A stretch of DNA of 64,000 nt, from assembly GCA_051859505.1 (NCBI GenBank), contig JBHYFN010000001.1, positions 1-64,000 on the forward strand, read 5' to 3'. The stretch is from JAFIEN01 sp051859505 (GTDB taxonomy: Bacteria; Pseudomonadota; Alphaproteobacteria; Rhodobacterales; Rhodobacteraceae). Below the pieces are notes generated by a model. It worked only from the letters and a program-made list of their open reading frames with translations. It made no database searches and was not told the DNA's origin. Positions 43,004-51,096 of this stretch are shown here, one piece after another (the first letter of the stretch is position 1; each line of letters begins with the position of its first letter). Made by a program: the position numbers and the translations under genes.

Positions 43004-45166
43004 ATGATGCAGAAATCTCTTGATGAGCGGCACTTTCAAGGTGTGCAGCAGCCGCTGCCGCTACAGGAAGATGACGAGATCGACCTTCTGGGGCTTCTTC
43101 GGACGATCTGGCGCGGAAAGTGGATCATCGCGTTCTGCACTGCCGTCGCGATCGCAATCGGCGGCTATTACGCATTCGCCGTTGCCGTGCCGACATATCG
43201 TGCAACGACGCAAATGGCGCTGCAACTGAGAACCGAGTCCGTTGTCAATCTGGAGAGTGTCCTTTCGGGCGTGTCTTCCGACAGCATGAGCGTCAACACA
43301 GAGATGGAGATCATCCGCTCGCGCGCGCTGATCACGCGCCTCGTGGACGAGCTCGACCTGATGAACGATCCGGAATTCAACCCCTCGCTGCGGCCGGACG
43401 AAGGCCCTGGCCTCTCCGATGCAATCGCGATGGCGCGCGATTTGCTGGGGCGTCCCGCGCCTGTCGACACACGCACCGAAGCTGAACGGGCCGAGGCCCT
43501 GCGCAACCGGGTCATCGACAACGTGCGTGGTGCGATCACGACGCAGATCGGGCGGCAGTCCTTCGTCTTCGACATCTCGGCCACAACGTGGAGTGAGGCG
43601 AAATCGGCCCTCATCGCCAATACGCTGGCGCAGCTTTATCGGGATGACCAGATCGCCGTTAAGGTCGAAGCGACCGAGAACGCCGCCCTGTGGCTGTCGG
43701 GCCGGGTTGCCGAGTTGCAGGCCGAACTTGAAGAGCGACAGAAGCAGATCACCGATCTGCGCAGCCAGAGCGCTCTGGTCAGCGCCGAGGCGCTTGCAAC
43801 GCTCAATTCACGATCGGTGGAGCTTCAGGGCCGGATCCAGACCGCGCGGGGAGAGCTGGCAAGGGTAACCTCCATCACTGCGGCGATGCAGGCGGCCGTC
43901 GATGGGGACAATGCCGCCAAGATCGCCGCCGCGCAGGATGTGCAGCTCGAGGCGATTGCCACGGCAATCGAGCGCGGAGACGCGACTGCGCAGCTGCGCT
44001 TCGACCGCCGTTTCCAGCAGCTTCTTGTGCAGAGCGAGGCCGAACGCGCGCGGGTCGCTGCTGTTGTCGCGGATCTGGAAAGCGATGCCGAGCAACTGGG
44101 GCGTCAGTTCCAGGAGCAATCCGCAAGCCTTCTGCAACTCCAGCAGCTCGAACGCGAGACGGAAGCCACCCGGGTTCTGTACGAGACCTTCCTGACGCGC
44201 CTGCGGGAAACCTCGGTGCAGGAGGGGGTCCATCAGGCCGACAGCCGCATCCTGTCCGAAGCGACCGGCGGCCAGATCGTCGCCCCCAGAAAAAGCCGGA
44301 TACTGGCGCTTTCGATGATCCTTGGGATCATGGCCGGCGTGGCCTTCGTCCTGTTGCGTGAATTCATGCAGAACACCTTCCGCACGCCCGAGGATCTTCA
44401 GAAACACACAGGCTACACTGTTCTCGGACAGATCCCCCGCATCCCGGTCAAGGGTCGGGCCGAGACGATCAACTACCTGATGACCAAGCCGACATCGGCC
44501 GCAGCCGAGGCGGTTCGCAACCTGCGGACCTCGATCCTTCTGTCGAATATCGACAATCCGCCCAAGGTCATCATGACGACCTCGTCCATCCCCGGAGAGG
44601 GCAAGACGACGCAATCCATTGCCCTGGCGCAGAATTTCGCCGGGCTTGGAAAGAAGGTCCTCCTGGTCGAGGGCGATATCCGCCGCAGGACCTTCGGCGC
44701 CTATTTCCCCGAGGCGGCGAACAGGCCCGGAATCCTCGCTGTCCTGTCGGGAAAGACGCCGTTCGAAGAGGCGATCCACCGCCATGGTCACATGAAGATC
44801 GACGTCCTGATGGGCGAGAAACCGTCGATCAACGCGGCCGACGTCTTTTCCTCCGACACGTTCAGGGATCTGATCGAGCGGTTGCGCAACGACTATGACT
44901 ATGTGGTGATCGATACGCCGCCGGTCCTTGTGGTCCCCGATGCGCGGGTGATCGGGCAGGTCGTGGATGCCATCATCTATATCGTCAACTGGGACAAGAC
45001 CACGAAGTCTCAGGTCGACGAAGGCCTGCAGCAGTTCCAGTCCGTCAACATCCCCGTTACCGGCTTGGTGCTGTCGCAGATCGATGCCAAGGGCATGCGC
45101 CGTTATGGGTATGGCGACAAATACGGCGCCTATTCGCGCTATGCGAAAGGCTATTACGAAGCCTGA
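43004..45166 (+). CDS. Wzc-type tyrosine autokinase and chain-length regulator
   Basis: A 720-residue inner-membrane protein controlling polymer length and export. It has an N-terminal Wzz domain with TM1 (about 38-60), a long periplasmic coiled-coil region (about 215-400) and TM2 (about 435-450, following PRKSRILAL). The cytoplasmic BY-kinase domain carries Walker A IPGEGKTTQS, Walker A' LLVEGDIRRR and Walker B YVVIDTPPVLVV. It ends in a tyrosine cluster (seven Tyr in the last 22 residues, RRYGYGDKYGAYSRYAKGYY) for autophosphorylation. It converges with the wza-like gene, 13 bases apart. Confidence 0.93.
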   Translation: MMQKSLDERHFQGVQQPLPLQEDDEIDLLGLLRTIWRGKWIIAFCTAVAIAIGGYYAFAVAVPTYRATTQMALQLRTESVVNLESVLSGVSSDSMSVNTEMEIIRSRALITRLVDELDLMNDPEFNPSLRPDEGPGLSDAIAMARDLLGRPAPVDTRTEAERAEALRNRVIDNVRGAITTQIGRQSFVFDISATTWSEAKSALIANTLAQLYRDDQIAVKVEATENAALWLSGRVAELQAELEERQKQITDLRSQSALVSAEALATLNSRSVELQGRIQTARGELARVTSITAAMQAAVDGDNAAKIAAAQDVQLEAIATAIERGDATAQLRFDRRFQQLLVQSEAERARVAAVVADLESDAEQLGRQFQEQSASLLQLQQLERETEATRVLYETFLTRLRETSVQEGVHQADSRILSEATGGQIVAPRKSRILALSMILGIMAGVAFVLLREFMQNTFRTPEDLQKHTGYTVLGQIPRIPVKGRAETINYLMTKPTSAAAEAVRNLRTSILLSNIDNPPKVIMTTSSIPGEGKTTQSIALAQNFAGLGKKVLLVEGDIRRRTFGAYFPEAANRPGILAVLSGKTPFEEAIHRHGHMKIDVLMGEKPSINAADVFSSDTFRDLIERLRNDYDYVVIDTPPVLVVPDARVIGQVVDAIIYIVNWDKTTKSQVDEGLQQFQSVNIPVTGLVLSQIDAKGMRRYGYGDKYGAYSRYAKGYYEA

Positions 45167-45179
45167 TCGCCCGCCCGTT

Positions 45180-46553
45180 TCAGTTCGCCGCAGCCCTGAC
45201 CGCCGTGTTGATCAGCGTCGGAAATGCCTGCTGAAGCGCACGGTTCCAGCGGGTGATCGGCTGTTCCTCGATAAAGACCACGTCATCGGGCCGCATCTGG
45301 AACCGCGTGGCCAGGGTGATCGTCGCCGGGTTGCGGGCATCCAGATGCCAGGCCGTGACCGCGCCGAACTCGGCCGGGTTGGTCGAGGCGCGCAGAACAT
45401 AGATCTGCGCCGGGTTACCCGTCGCAGTGTTGAAACCGCCGTTGTCGTAGATCACATCGGCAAGGCTTGCCTGCTGCTCGTAGGGCAGGGCCCACCGGGC
45501 GTTGTTGCGGAATTCGCCGGTCAGATAGACATAGTCGCGCGGCTCGGCGCCAAGGTTGGTACGCGCCTGAAACACCGATCGCTGTTCGTCCAGATTGCCC
45601 CGGCGCAGGCTCACTTCGGTCTGCAACTCGGCCAGGGCCGCAGTGCGATCCTGCCGCCGCAACGCGATCACCCCGATCTGGCTTTCATAGTAGCTCAGCG
45701 CCCGGTCAAGGTCGTAGCTGGTATCGACATAGATCGCGTCGCCCTCGATCACCGGAATGCGCTGCAGGCTGTTGTCGCGGTAAAAGTCTTCGAGCGGGAT
45801 CTGATAGAGCGTCCCGTCGCGGTAGATCCGGATCGAGGCGAATTGACGGTCCTGCACCGAGATGCCCCCGGCGGCGGTCAGGGCCTCGCCAAGGTTGAGC
45901 GTGTTGAGCGTGATCGGCACCAGTGCGGGCGAGCCCACATTGCCCCCGACCGAGGCCCGTTTCGAATTGAAGCCCGAAATCTCGAGGCTGAAGGTCGGGT
46001 CAAGCCCGGCCTCGATCAACCGCTGAAAGATGATGGCCTCGGCATCTTCCAGCGTCAGGCCGGCGATCTGCACCGGGCCAACCTGGGGAATCGCGATCGC
46101 GCCATCGTCGCGGACAACATAGTCGGTGCGCTGGCTCTGGGCCGTTGTCGCCATCAACAAGGGGTCGATTGCGCCGGGCTGGTCATTGCGGGTGGCAAGA
46201 CGCACCTGATCGCCCACGCCGATCTGATAGGGCGGTATCGTCACGGCCGGCGGCACCCGCAACTCCAGCGCCCGAGGCACCTCGGTCGGGATCTGGGGCG
46301 CATCGGGAAGGGCGCCCATGCCGCGCGGCGTGCCGACGCCTGCGACCTGCGAAAAGGCCGCGGGAAGGCTGCGGGGGCTATAGGGCGCGCGGTTGGCGAA
46401 CAGCACATTCTCGGCCGTGATCGGAAGGACGCGCACGTCAAGGCCCTGTGCCTGTTCCGAGACTTCCGGGCTGATGTAGGACACGCCACAGCCGGAAAGG
46501 ACAAGGGCCGTGCCGGACAAGAGCAATGCGCCGAATGCCGTCTTGAAAGTCAT
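45180..46553 (-). CDS. Wza-type outer-membrane polysaccharide export lipoprotein
   Basis: A 457-residue protein of the outer-membrane polysaccharide exporter family. It has a lipoprotein signal (residues 1-22, lipobox LSGC), then the poly-export domain (YQIGVGDQVRLATRN, near 115-130) and SLBB-type segments (VGGNVGSPALVPI; VYLTGEFRNNARW). It ends in WNRALQQAFPTL, suiting a C-terminal amphipathic helix. It is longer than E. coli Wza (379 residues). It is downstream of yjbF- and yjbH-type genes on the same strand and opposes the Wzc-like gene, its expected partner. Confidence 0.92.
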   Translation of the reverse strand: MTFKTAFGALLLSGTALVLSGCGVSYISPEVSEQAQGLDVRVLPITAENVLFANRAPYSPRSLPAAFSQVAGVGTPRGMGALPDAPQIPTEVPRALELRVPPAVTIPPYQIGVGDQVRLATRNDQPGAIDPLLMATTAQSQRTDYVVRDDGAIAIPQVGPVQIAGLTLEDAEAIIFQRLIEAGLDPTFSLEISGFNSKRASVGGNVGSPALVPITLNTLNLGEALTAAGGISVQDRQFASIRIYRDGTLYQIPLEDFYRDNSLQRIPVIEGDAIYVDTSYDLDRALSYYESQIGVIALRRQDRTAALAELQTEVSLRRGNLDEQRSVFQARTNLGAEPRDYVYLTGEFRNNARWALPYEQQASLADVIYDNGGFNTATGNPAQIYVLRASTNPAEFGAVTAWHLDARNPATITLATRFQMRPDDVVFIEEQPITRWNRALQQAFPTLINTAVRAAAN

Positions 46554-46565
46554 TGCTTCGATCCC

Positions 46566-47153
46566 CTATCGCGAAAGCCGTTCCGTAACCACATACCCCA
46601 GACCCGGCCCCGCCCATTCGCGGGACCGCCACATCACTCCGTCCGCCACCCAATAGCTGTTCTCGGTCGTCAGCCCGAGGGTGTTGCAGGTCTCGACGAA
46701 GTGCCTTGTTTGCCGTGTCAGGCCAATGATCGTCACCGTTTCGGGCAGGGGCCCCGCCATCTCGCATGAAAAGGCGCGCAAAACGGTTTCGCCTTCACCG
46801 TTCAGATAGGTCTGGAAGCGCTCGTAGCGACCCGGCTGACCGGCCAGCGCCGCCCGCGTGCCTGCCACATCCGACGACATCAGATCATGCCCCAACCCGC
46901 GGGTCGAGACCAGAACACCCCCGTCGAACGACAGGCTTACATTGTCGGGGCTGCGCCATGTCGCAACGCTGCCATTGCTGCCCCAGGGCGTTACCAGCGC
47001 CGCGCGCCCGGCCTCGGGCAATTCCACCAGCATCAGCGTCTCGGACCGGGCGTCGATGCGCTCTCGGGTGAGGGAGGCGCGGATATCGGCCTGCGGGGCC
47101 GCACAACCCGCCAGAACCAGCGCCGCGAGAATGGGGGACAAAAGGCGCATCAT
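46566..47153 (-). CDS. YjbF/GfcB-family lipoprotein
   Basis: A 195-residue lipoprotein: the signal MMRLLSPILAALVLAGC ends in the lipobox LAGC. The mature part resembles YjbF/GfcB (capsule-linked lipoproteins): LMLVELPEAGRAALVTPWGSNG, TWRSPDNVSLSFDGGVLVSTRGLG and FVETCNTLG. It overlaps the YjbH gene by 4 bases (ATGA) and precedes the wza-like gene by 12. In E. coli yjbEFGH and gfcABCD, members of these families act in export of an extracellular polysaccharide; the exact role is unknown. Confidence 0.85.
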   Translation of the reverse strand: MMRLLSPILAALVLAGCAAPQADIRASLTRERIDARSETLMLVELPEAGRAALVTPWGSNGSVATWRSPDNVSLSFDGGVLVSTRGLGHDLMSSDVAGTRAALAGQPGRYERFQTYLNGEGETVLRAFSCEMAGPLPETVTIIGLTRQTRHFVETCNTLGLTTENSYWVADGVMWRSREWAGPGLGYVVTERLSR

Positions 47154-49321
47154 CGCCAGAACCGCCCCCATCCATCGCGCAGCTCAAGGCCTTGCGCATC
47201 GCGCACCACCTCGTAAAGCCGTCCGTCCACATCCAGCCGCGCACCCCCGTCGCGCAGGACCGGGCGGATCGTCAGCCCTGCCTGATCGCGCGTTGCCTGC
47301 CCCGTGACCCAGTTGATCGGAATCGTGACGCGGATCCCCTTGTCGAAGGATCCCTCGCCGAAATCGTCGAAGGGCACATCGGTCAGGGTCGCGAAGGCGC
47401 CGACGCGCCAGCCGTTCTGAAACTCGCGGTCCAGAGACAGCGTCGCCCCCCAGTCGCCCGCCAGATAGCGCCCGGCATCAAGCTGCGCGGTATAGCCGTT
47501 GCGCAGGTCAAGATAGGCCGAGACATGGCCCGTCGTGACCTCGTAATCCCGAAAGCCGAAGCCCTGATCGAAGTCGCGCTGAACCACATGGTTGATCTCG
47601 GCCCCAAGCGCGAAGCGGCTGTCCGTCGGATACCAAAGCATTTCGCCCGAGATGCCCCCGAACATCGGCTCCAGATAGCCGGCGGTCACGCGGCCGAACA
47701 TCTGATCACCGGGGCGAAAGTAATAGGCGCCGGTCAATCGGGTCAGGGCCGGTTCGGCCTTGTCATAGATATTCGCCTCGCTGCGCACCCGTGGCAGCGG
47801 CGAGGTCGAGGGGCGCGTCGCCTGATCGAGATTGCCGAAAAGCGGCTGCCGCACCTCGCCCGAGAAAATCAGCCCCGGCTGCGGTTCGTAACTGGCGGTG
47901 AAGGCAAGCCCGAAGTCGATCCGCAGCGGGTCATCCGGGTCGAACAGGCTGGTCTGGGCATAGGGCTCGATCCCCCAGCCCAGCCTCGGGAACAGGCCGG
48001 GCAAGGGCTCTGCCCCCACGGCCGCATCGCCGATCTGGGCGCGGGTATAGGAAAGCCAGGCCCCGTCGATATCATGCTCCAGCTCTTCGATATCGCTGCG
48101 GCGAAGCGTGGTTTGCGTCACCGGCATGCCGCGCTCGATCAGGACGATCTCGAACAGGTCGATCCCCGGCGGCAAGGTCCGGGTCAGGGCGCGTGCGGTT
48201 CGGCCCAGGGCCTGAGCCTGCATCGCGTGATCGCGGTTCTCGATCTCGATCCGGGCCGTCGCGCCAGAGATGCGCAGGCCGTGCAACCCGATCCCCTGCC
48301 CCTCAAGCGCGCGGGCGATCTGTTGGGCAAGGCGCGGATCACCTGCCGCCGCCGCTTCCCCGCCGTCGCCAAGGCCCCAGCTTGCCGCGGCACTCGCGTC
48401 GCGCGGCATGACGGGCAGCGGCGCGCTTTCGATGCCAGACGGATAGGCGGGGCTGCGCGGGTTGATCGCATAGGTCAGCTGAACCGCAACTTCCGATCCG
48501 TAGATGTAATGGGCGCCCAGGGTCAGATCCTGCGTCACGTCATAGGACAGGCCGAAGTTGAAGGGCGATTTGCGGTCGAAGACGAAGCGGTCTTCATAGG
48601 GATAGGCGTCAGAAGAATATTCCGCCGTCAGAAGCAGCCGGTCCGTCGCCTGCCACTCGATCCCGCCGAAAAGCGCCGCGTCACCCCGGAACCACCGGCT
48701 CGCATCCACCTGCCCACCAAGCCCCAGCGTGGAGCGGGCCGGGCGGTCGTTGAACCTGTCGTCGATCAGGCCCAGCGGATTGTCGAACCCGCCGACGCCG
48801 GCATAACGGCCCCAGCCAAGCCCCGCGGTTGCCCTGATGTCGCTGCCGAAGGTCTTGGAGGCTACAAGGTATTCGGAAGCAAAGCGCCCGGTGCCCAGAA
48901 AATCGTTCAGGCCAATTGCGATGGCAGGGCGGAACCGGGCTTCATCGGCGATCCGGTAGTGCAGGCCAAAGCTGCGGTCGAACAGAAAGTCGATGGGTCT
49001 GGGATTGGCCGGATCGTCGCTGATGTTGAAATCGTAGTTCAGCGAATAGCGAAAGCTGGTCGACAGGCGCGGCGTCACCTGGAACGTGCCGCTGTAACGC
49101 GTGGTGTTGCGGAATGTGCTGGCGTTGAAGGCCAGCGTTCCGGGCTCTGGCGAATGGGCCACCGGCATGTCGATCATGCCCGGCCCGCCGAACATGTCGT
49201 AACCGAAGGCCCAGTCCTGTGCAGCGATGGATGACGACCACAACAGGGCGCCAAGCCCCGTCACGATCACCCCGAGGCGATGGATATGCCGATTCCCCCT
49301 GTTCACATCAAATCCATACAC
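47150..49321 (-). CDS. YjbH-family outer-membrane protein
   Basis: A 723-residue protein with a signal sequence (about residues 8-35, ending SSSIAAQ). The body resembles YjbH/GfcD: GGPGMIDMPVAHSPEPGTLAFNAS opens two beta-barrel-like regions separated by a periplasmic linker (about 310-420, with ARALEGQGIGLHGLRISG). Aromatic-ended alternating strands near the C-terminus suggest outer-membrane barrels. It is first of the yjbH-yjbF-wza operon, and probably helps secrete the polysaccharide. A GTG start at position 7 is possible. Confidence 0.87.
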   Translation of the reverse strand: MYGFDVNRGNRHIHRLGVIVTGLGALLWSSSIAAQDWAFGYDMFGGPGMIDMPVAHSPEPGTLAFNASTFRNTTRYSGTFQVTPRLSTSFRYSLNYDFNISDDPANPRPIDFLFDRSFGLHYRIADEARFRPAIAIGLNDFLGTGRFASEYLVASKTFGSDIRATAGLGWGRYAGVGGFDNPLGLIDDRFNDRPARSTLGLGGQVDASRWFRGDAALFGGIEWQATDRLLLTAEYSSDAYPYEDRFVFDRKSPFNFGLSYDVTQDLTLGAHYIYGSEVAVQLTYAINPRSPAYPSGIESAPLPVMPRDASAAASWGLGDGGEAAAAGDPRLAQQIARALEGQGIGLHGLRISGATARIEIENRDHAMQAQALGRTARALTRTLPPGIDLFEIVLIERGMPVTQTTLRRSDIEELEHDIDGAWLSYTRAQIGDAAVGAEPLPGLFPRLGWGIEPYAQTSLFDPDDPLRIDFGLAFTASYEPQPGLIFSGEVRQPLFGNLDQATRPSTSPLPRVRSEANIYDKAEPALTRLTGAYYFRPGDQMFGRVTAGYLEPMFGGISGEMLWYPTDSRFALGAEINHVVQRDFDQGFGFRDYEVTTGHVSAYLDLRNGYTAQLDAGRYLAGDWGATLSLDREFQNGWRVGAFATLTDVPFDDFGEGSFDKGIRVTIPINWVTGQATRDQAGLTIRPVLRDGGARLDVDGRLYEVVRDAQGLELRDGWGRFWR

Positions 49322-49372
49322 GATCGCGTGCGAGTCGCCACCGTCCAGCGCAACTTTCGGCCGTGAAAACTC

Positions 49373-50146
49373 TCACCGACGCCCGATCGCATAAGCGGCA
49401 AGGCCGATCTGCTCTTTCAGCGCGAGGTTGAAGGTGTGGATGTGCCCGGCCGGATCCCAGCCGATGCCCCGGCCGAAGGGCAGGCTGCGGTAGTCCACCG
49501 GATAGGCGATCACCTCGGGCCAGCCCGCCGCCTCGAAGCTGCGCATGGCGCGGGGCATGTGAAAGGCGCTCGTGACCAGGATCCAAAGCTCACCCTCCTG
49601 CGGCTGGGCAAGAAGGCGGCTCATGACGGCATTCTCGGCCGTGTTGCGCGAATTGCGCTCAAGCAGCAGCCGCTCGGGTTCTATTCCGAGGTCGATCAGA
49701 AGCGGCCCGGCCCAGTCCGCACCCCGTTCATGCACCTGCACAAGTGATCCGCTGCCGCCGGTAAAGACGACCCGCGCCTCGGGAAACCGCTCGGCCAGCA
49801 GCGCGCCCGAGATCAACCGCTCCGCCGCTTCATTGACCTGCGGCGCGCCCCATTCCGCGCTACGAACCGCGTCCTCGGCCCCTCCAAGGATGATGATCCC
49901 GTCAACCCTCTCGGGCAGGTCCGGCGATGGATGCACAAGCTCGATGCGCCGCAAGAGCGGGTCGCCCAAGGGCAGGAACCCGATCGCCAGCAGCGCCGCC
50001 AAGGCCGCACCCGATGCAAGGCTCGACAGCCGCACCCGGCCGCGCAGTTGGCCCCACAAGGCGAGAGCAAGCAGAACAAGAAGCCATGTCTCGAACCTTA
50101 GCAGGGCCCAGGCGATCTTGGCGGCAACGAAAAACAGGCTGTCCAT
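49373..50146 (-). CDS. YdcF/SanA-like DUF218 membrane protein
   Basis: A 257-residue protein: two hydrophobic segments at the N-terminus (about 5-25 and 40-60) followed by a DUF218 domain. The family motifs are VDGIIILGGAED, FTGGSG, LERNSRNTAENA and VTSAFHMPRAMRSFEAAGW. ElyC/YdcF family members act in envelope polysaccharide or peptidoglycan precursor metabolism. I start it at ATG 50146 (MDSLFFVAAKIAW). It sits between the polysaccharide locus and bchO. Confidence 0.87.
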   Translation of the reverse strand: MDSLFFVAAKIAWALLRFETWLLVLLALALWGQLRGRVRLSSLASGAALAALLAIGFLPLGDPLLRRIELVHPSPDLPERVDGIIILGGAEDAVRSAEWGAPQVNEAAERLISGALLAERFPEARVVFTGGSGSLVQVHERGADWAGPLLIDLGIEPERLLLERNSRNTAENAVMSRLLAQPQEGELWILVTSAFHMPRAMRSFEAAGWPEVIAYPVDYRSLPFGRGIGWDPAGHIHTFNLALKEQIGLAAYAIGRR

Positions 50147-50231
50147 ATCGCGTGGCCCCCGAGGTTGCGACCACCTTGACGAAAATACCATCGGGCACAA
50201 GGCACAGCCTTGCTGGCCTGTTCACCGCGCT

Positions 50232-51092
50232 TCAGCCCGCAGCGGCCAGGGCTTCCCGAATGATCCGCGCCATCGTTTCCGGGTCTTCCTCATGCGCGAG
50301 GTGCCCAAGGTCGGGCAGTTCCCGAAGCCACGCCCTTGGCAGGGTCTTCGCCGCATCCCGGCTGGTCTGAGGCGGAACCGCGGTGTCGCCCAAGCCGACG
50401 ATCAGCGTCACCGGCACCGTGACCTGCGGCAGGCGCGACAGAAGCCCGTCCAGCCGCCATTGCGACATCATCGCAAGCGTGCCGTCCACATGCCCCGCAT
50501 CGCGCGCCAGCCGCAGGTAAAGCGCCACGCCTTCGTCGTCGATCCGCGAGCCGGTCCCCTTCAGCAGGCTCCGGACCGAAGCCTCGGTCGTCGTCGCGGA
50601 AAAGAGCCCTGCCGTGACGGGCGACAGCGACAGCGCCTTGGCCAGCATCGGAAACAGCCAGCCCGCCATGCCCTTGAACTTGGCCAGCGCCGCGTTGATG
50701 CCGATCACCGGGCAATCCGGCCCGCCCGGCAATTCCGTCATCCGCAGCGCCACAGCCGCCCCCGCCGAATGGCCGACGATGGCGGCCGGGTGCCAGCCCT
50801 CGGCCCGGCACAGCGCCCAGAGGTCTTCGGCCACCAGATCGAGGCCACACCGCGCCCGCGCGCCGATCTGGGTGAAGCCTTGACCGGGCAGGTCAACGGC
50901 CACCACGTGATGCGTCTCGGCCAGAAGCGGGAAGAGGCCGCGCCAGCTTTGCGTCGCCCCGCCCGCGCCGTGGATCAGCAGGATAGTGTTGCCGCGGCCA
51001 GCCTCCTGCACATGCCAGCGATGCGGGCGGCAGAGGACAAGGCGCGAATGCTCGGCCATGGGCCAGCCCGTCGCATCGCGGGGCCAGCGCAT
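50232..51092 (-). CDS. bchO: BchO, alpha/beta hydrolase linked to Mg-chelatase
   Basis: A 286-residue alpha/beta hydrolase found in the bchI-bchD-bchO operon of purple bacteria, with an unclear biochemical role near magnesium chelation. The oxyanion loop (LLIHGAGGATQSW), the nucleophile elbow (IVGHSAGAAVAL) and a late GHLAHEE His segment are present. The start at ATG 51092 gives MRWPRDATGWPMAEHSRLV, which matches the family's usual start, 4 bases after the bchD stop. The ATG at residue 12 is an alternative. Confidence 0.92.
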   Translation of the reverse strand: MRWPRDATGWPMAEHSRLVLCRPHRWHVQEAGRGNTILLIHGAGGATQSWRGLFPLLAETHHVVAVDLPGQGFTQIGARARCGLDLVAEDLWALCRAEGWHPAAIVGHSAGAAVALRMTELPGGPDCPVIGINAALAKFKGMAGWLFPMLAKALSLSPVTAGLFSATTTEASVRSLLKGTGSRIDDEGVALYLRLARDAGHVDGTLAMMSQWRLDGLLSRLPQVTVPVTLIVGLGDTAVPPQTSRDAAKTLPRAWLRELPDLGHLAHEEDPETMARIIREALAAAG

Positions 51093-51096
51093 CGCG

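Noticed and set aside
47192..49234. A 680-codon plus-strand frame opposite the YjbH-type gene, and a 685-codon minus-strand frame opposite 23631-25784
   Set aside because: Both lack recognisable domains and have shadow-type composition; the real genes on the other strand carry family motifs.
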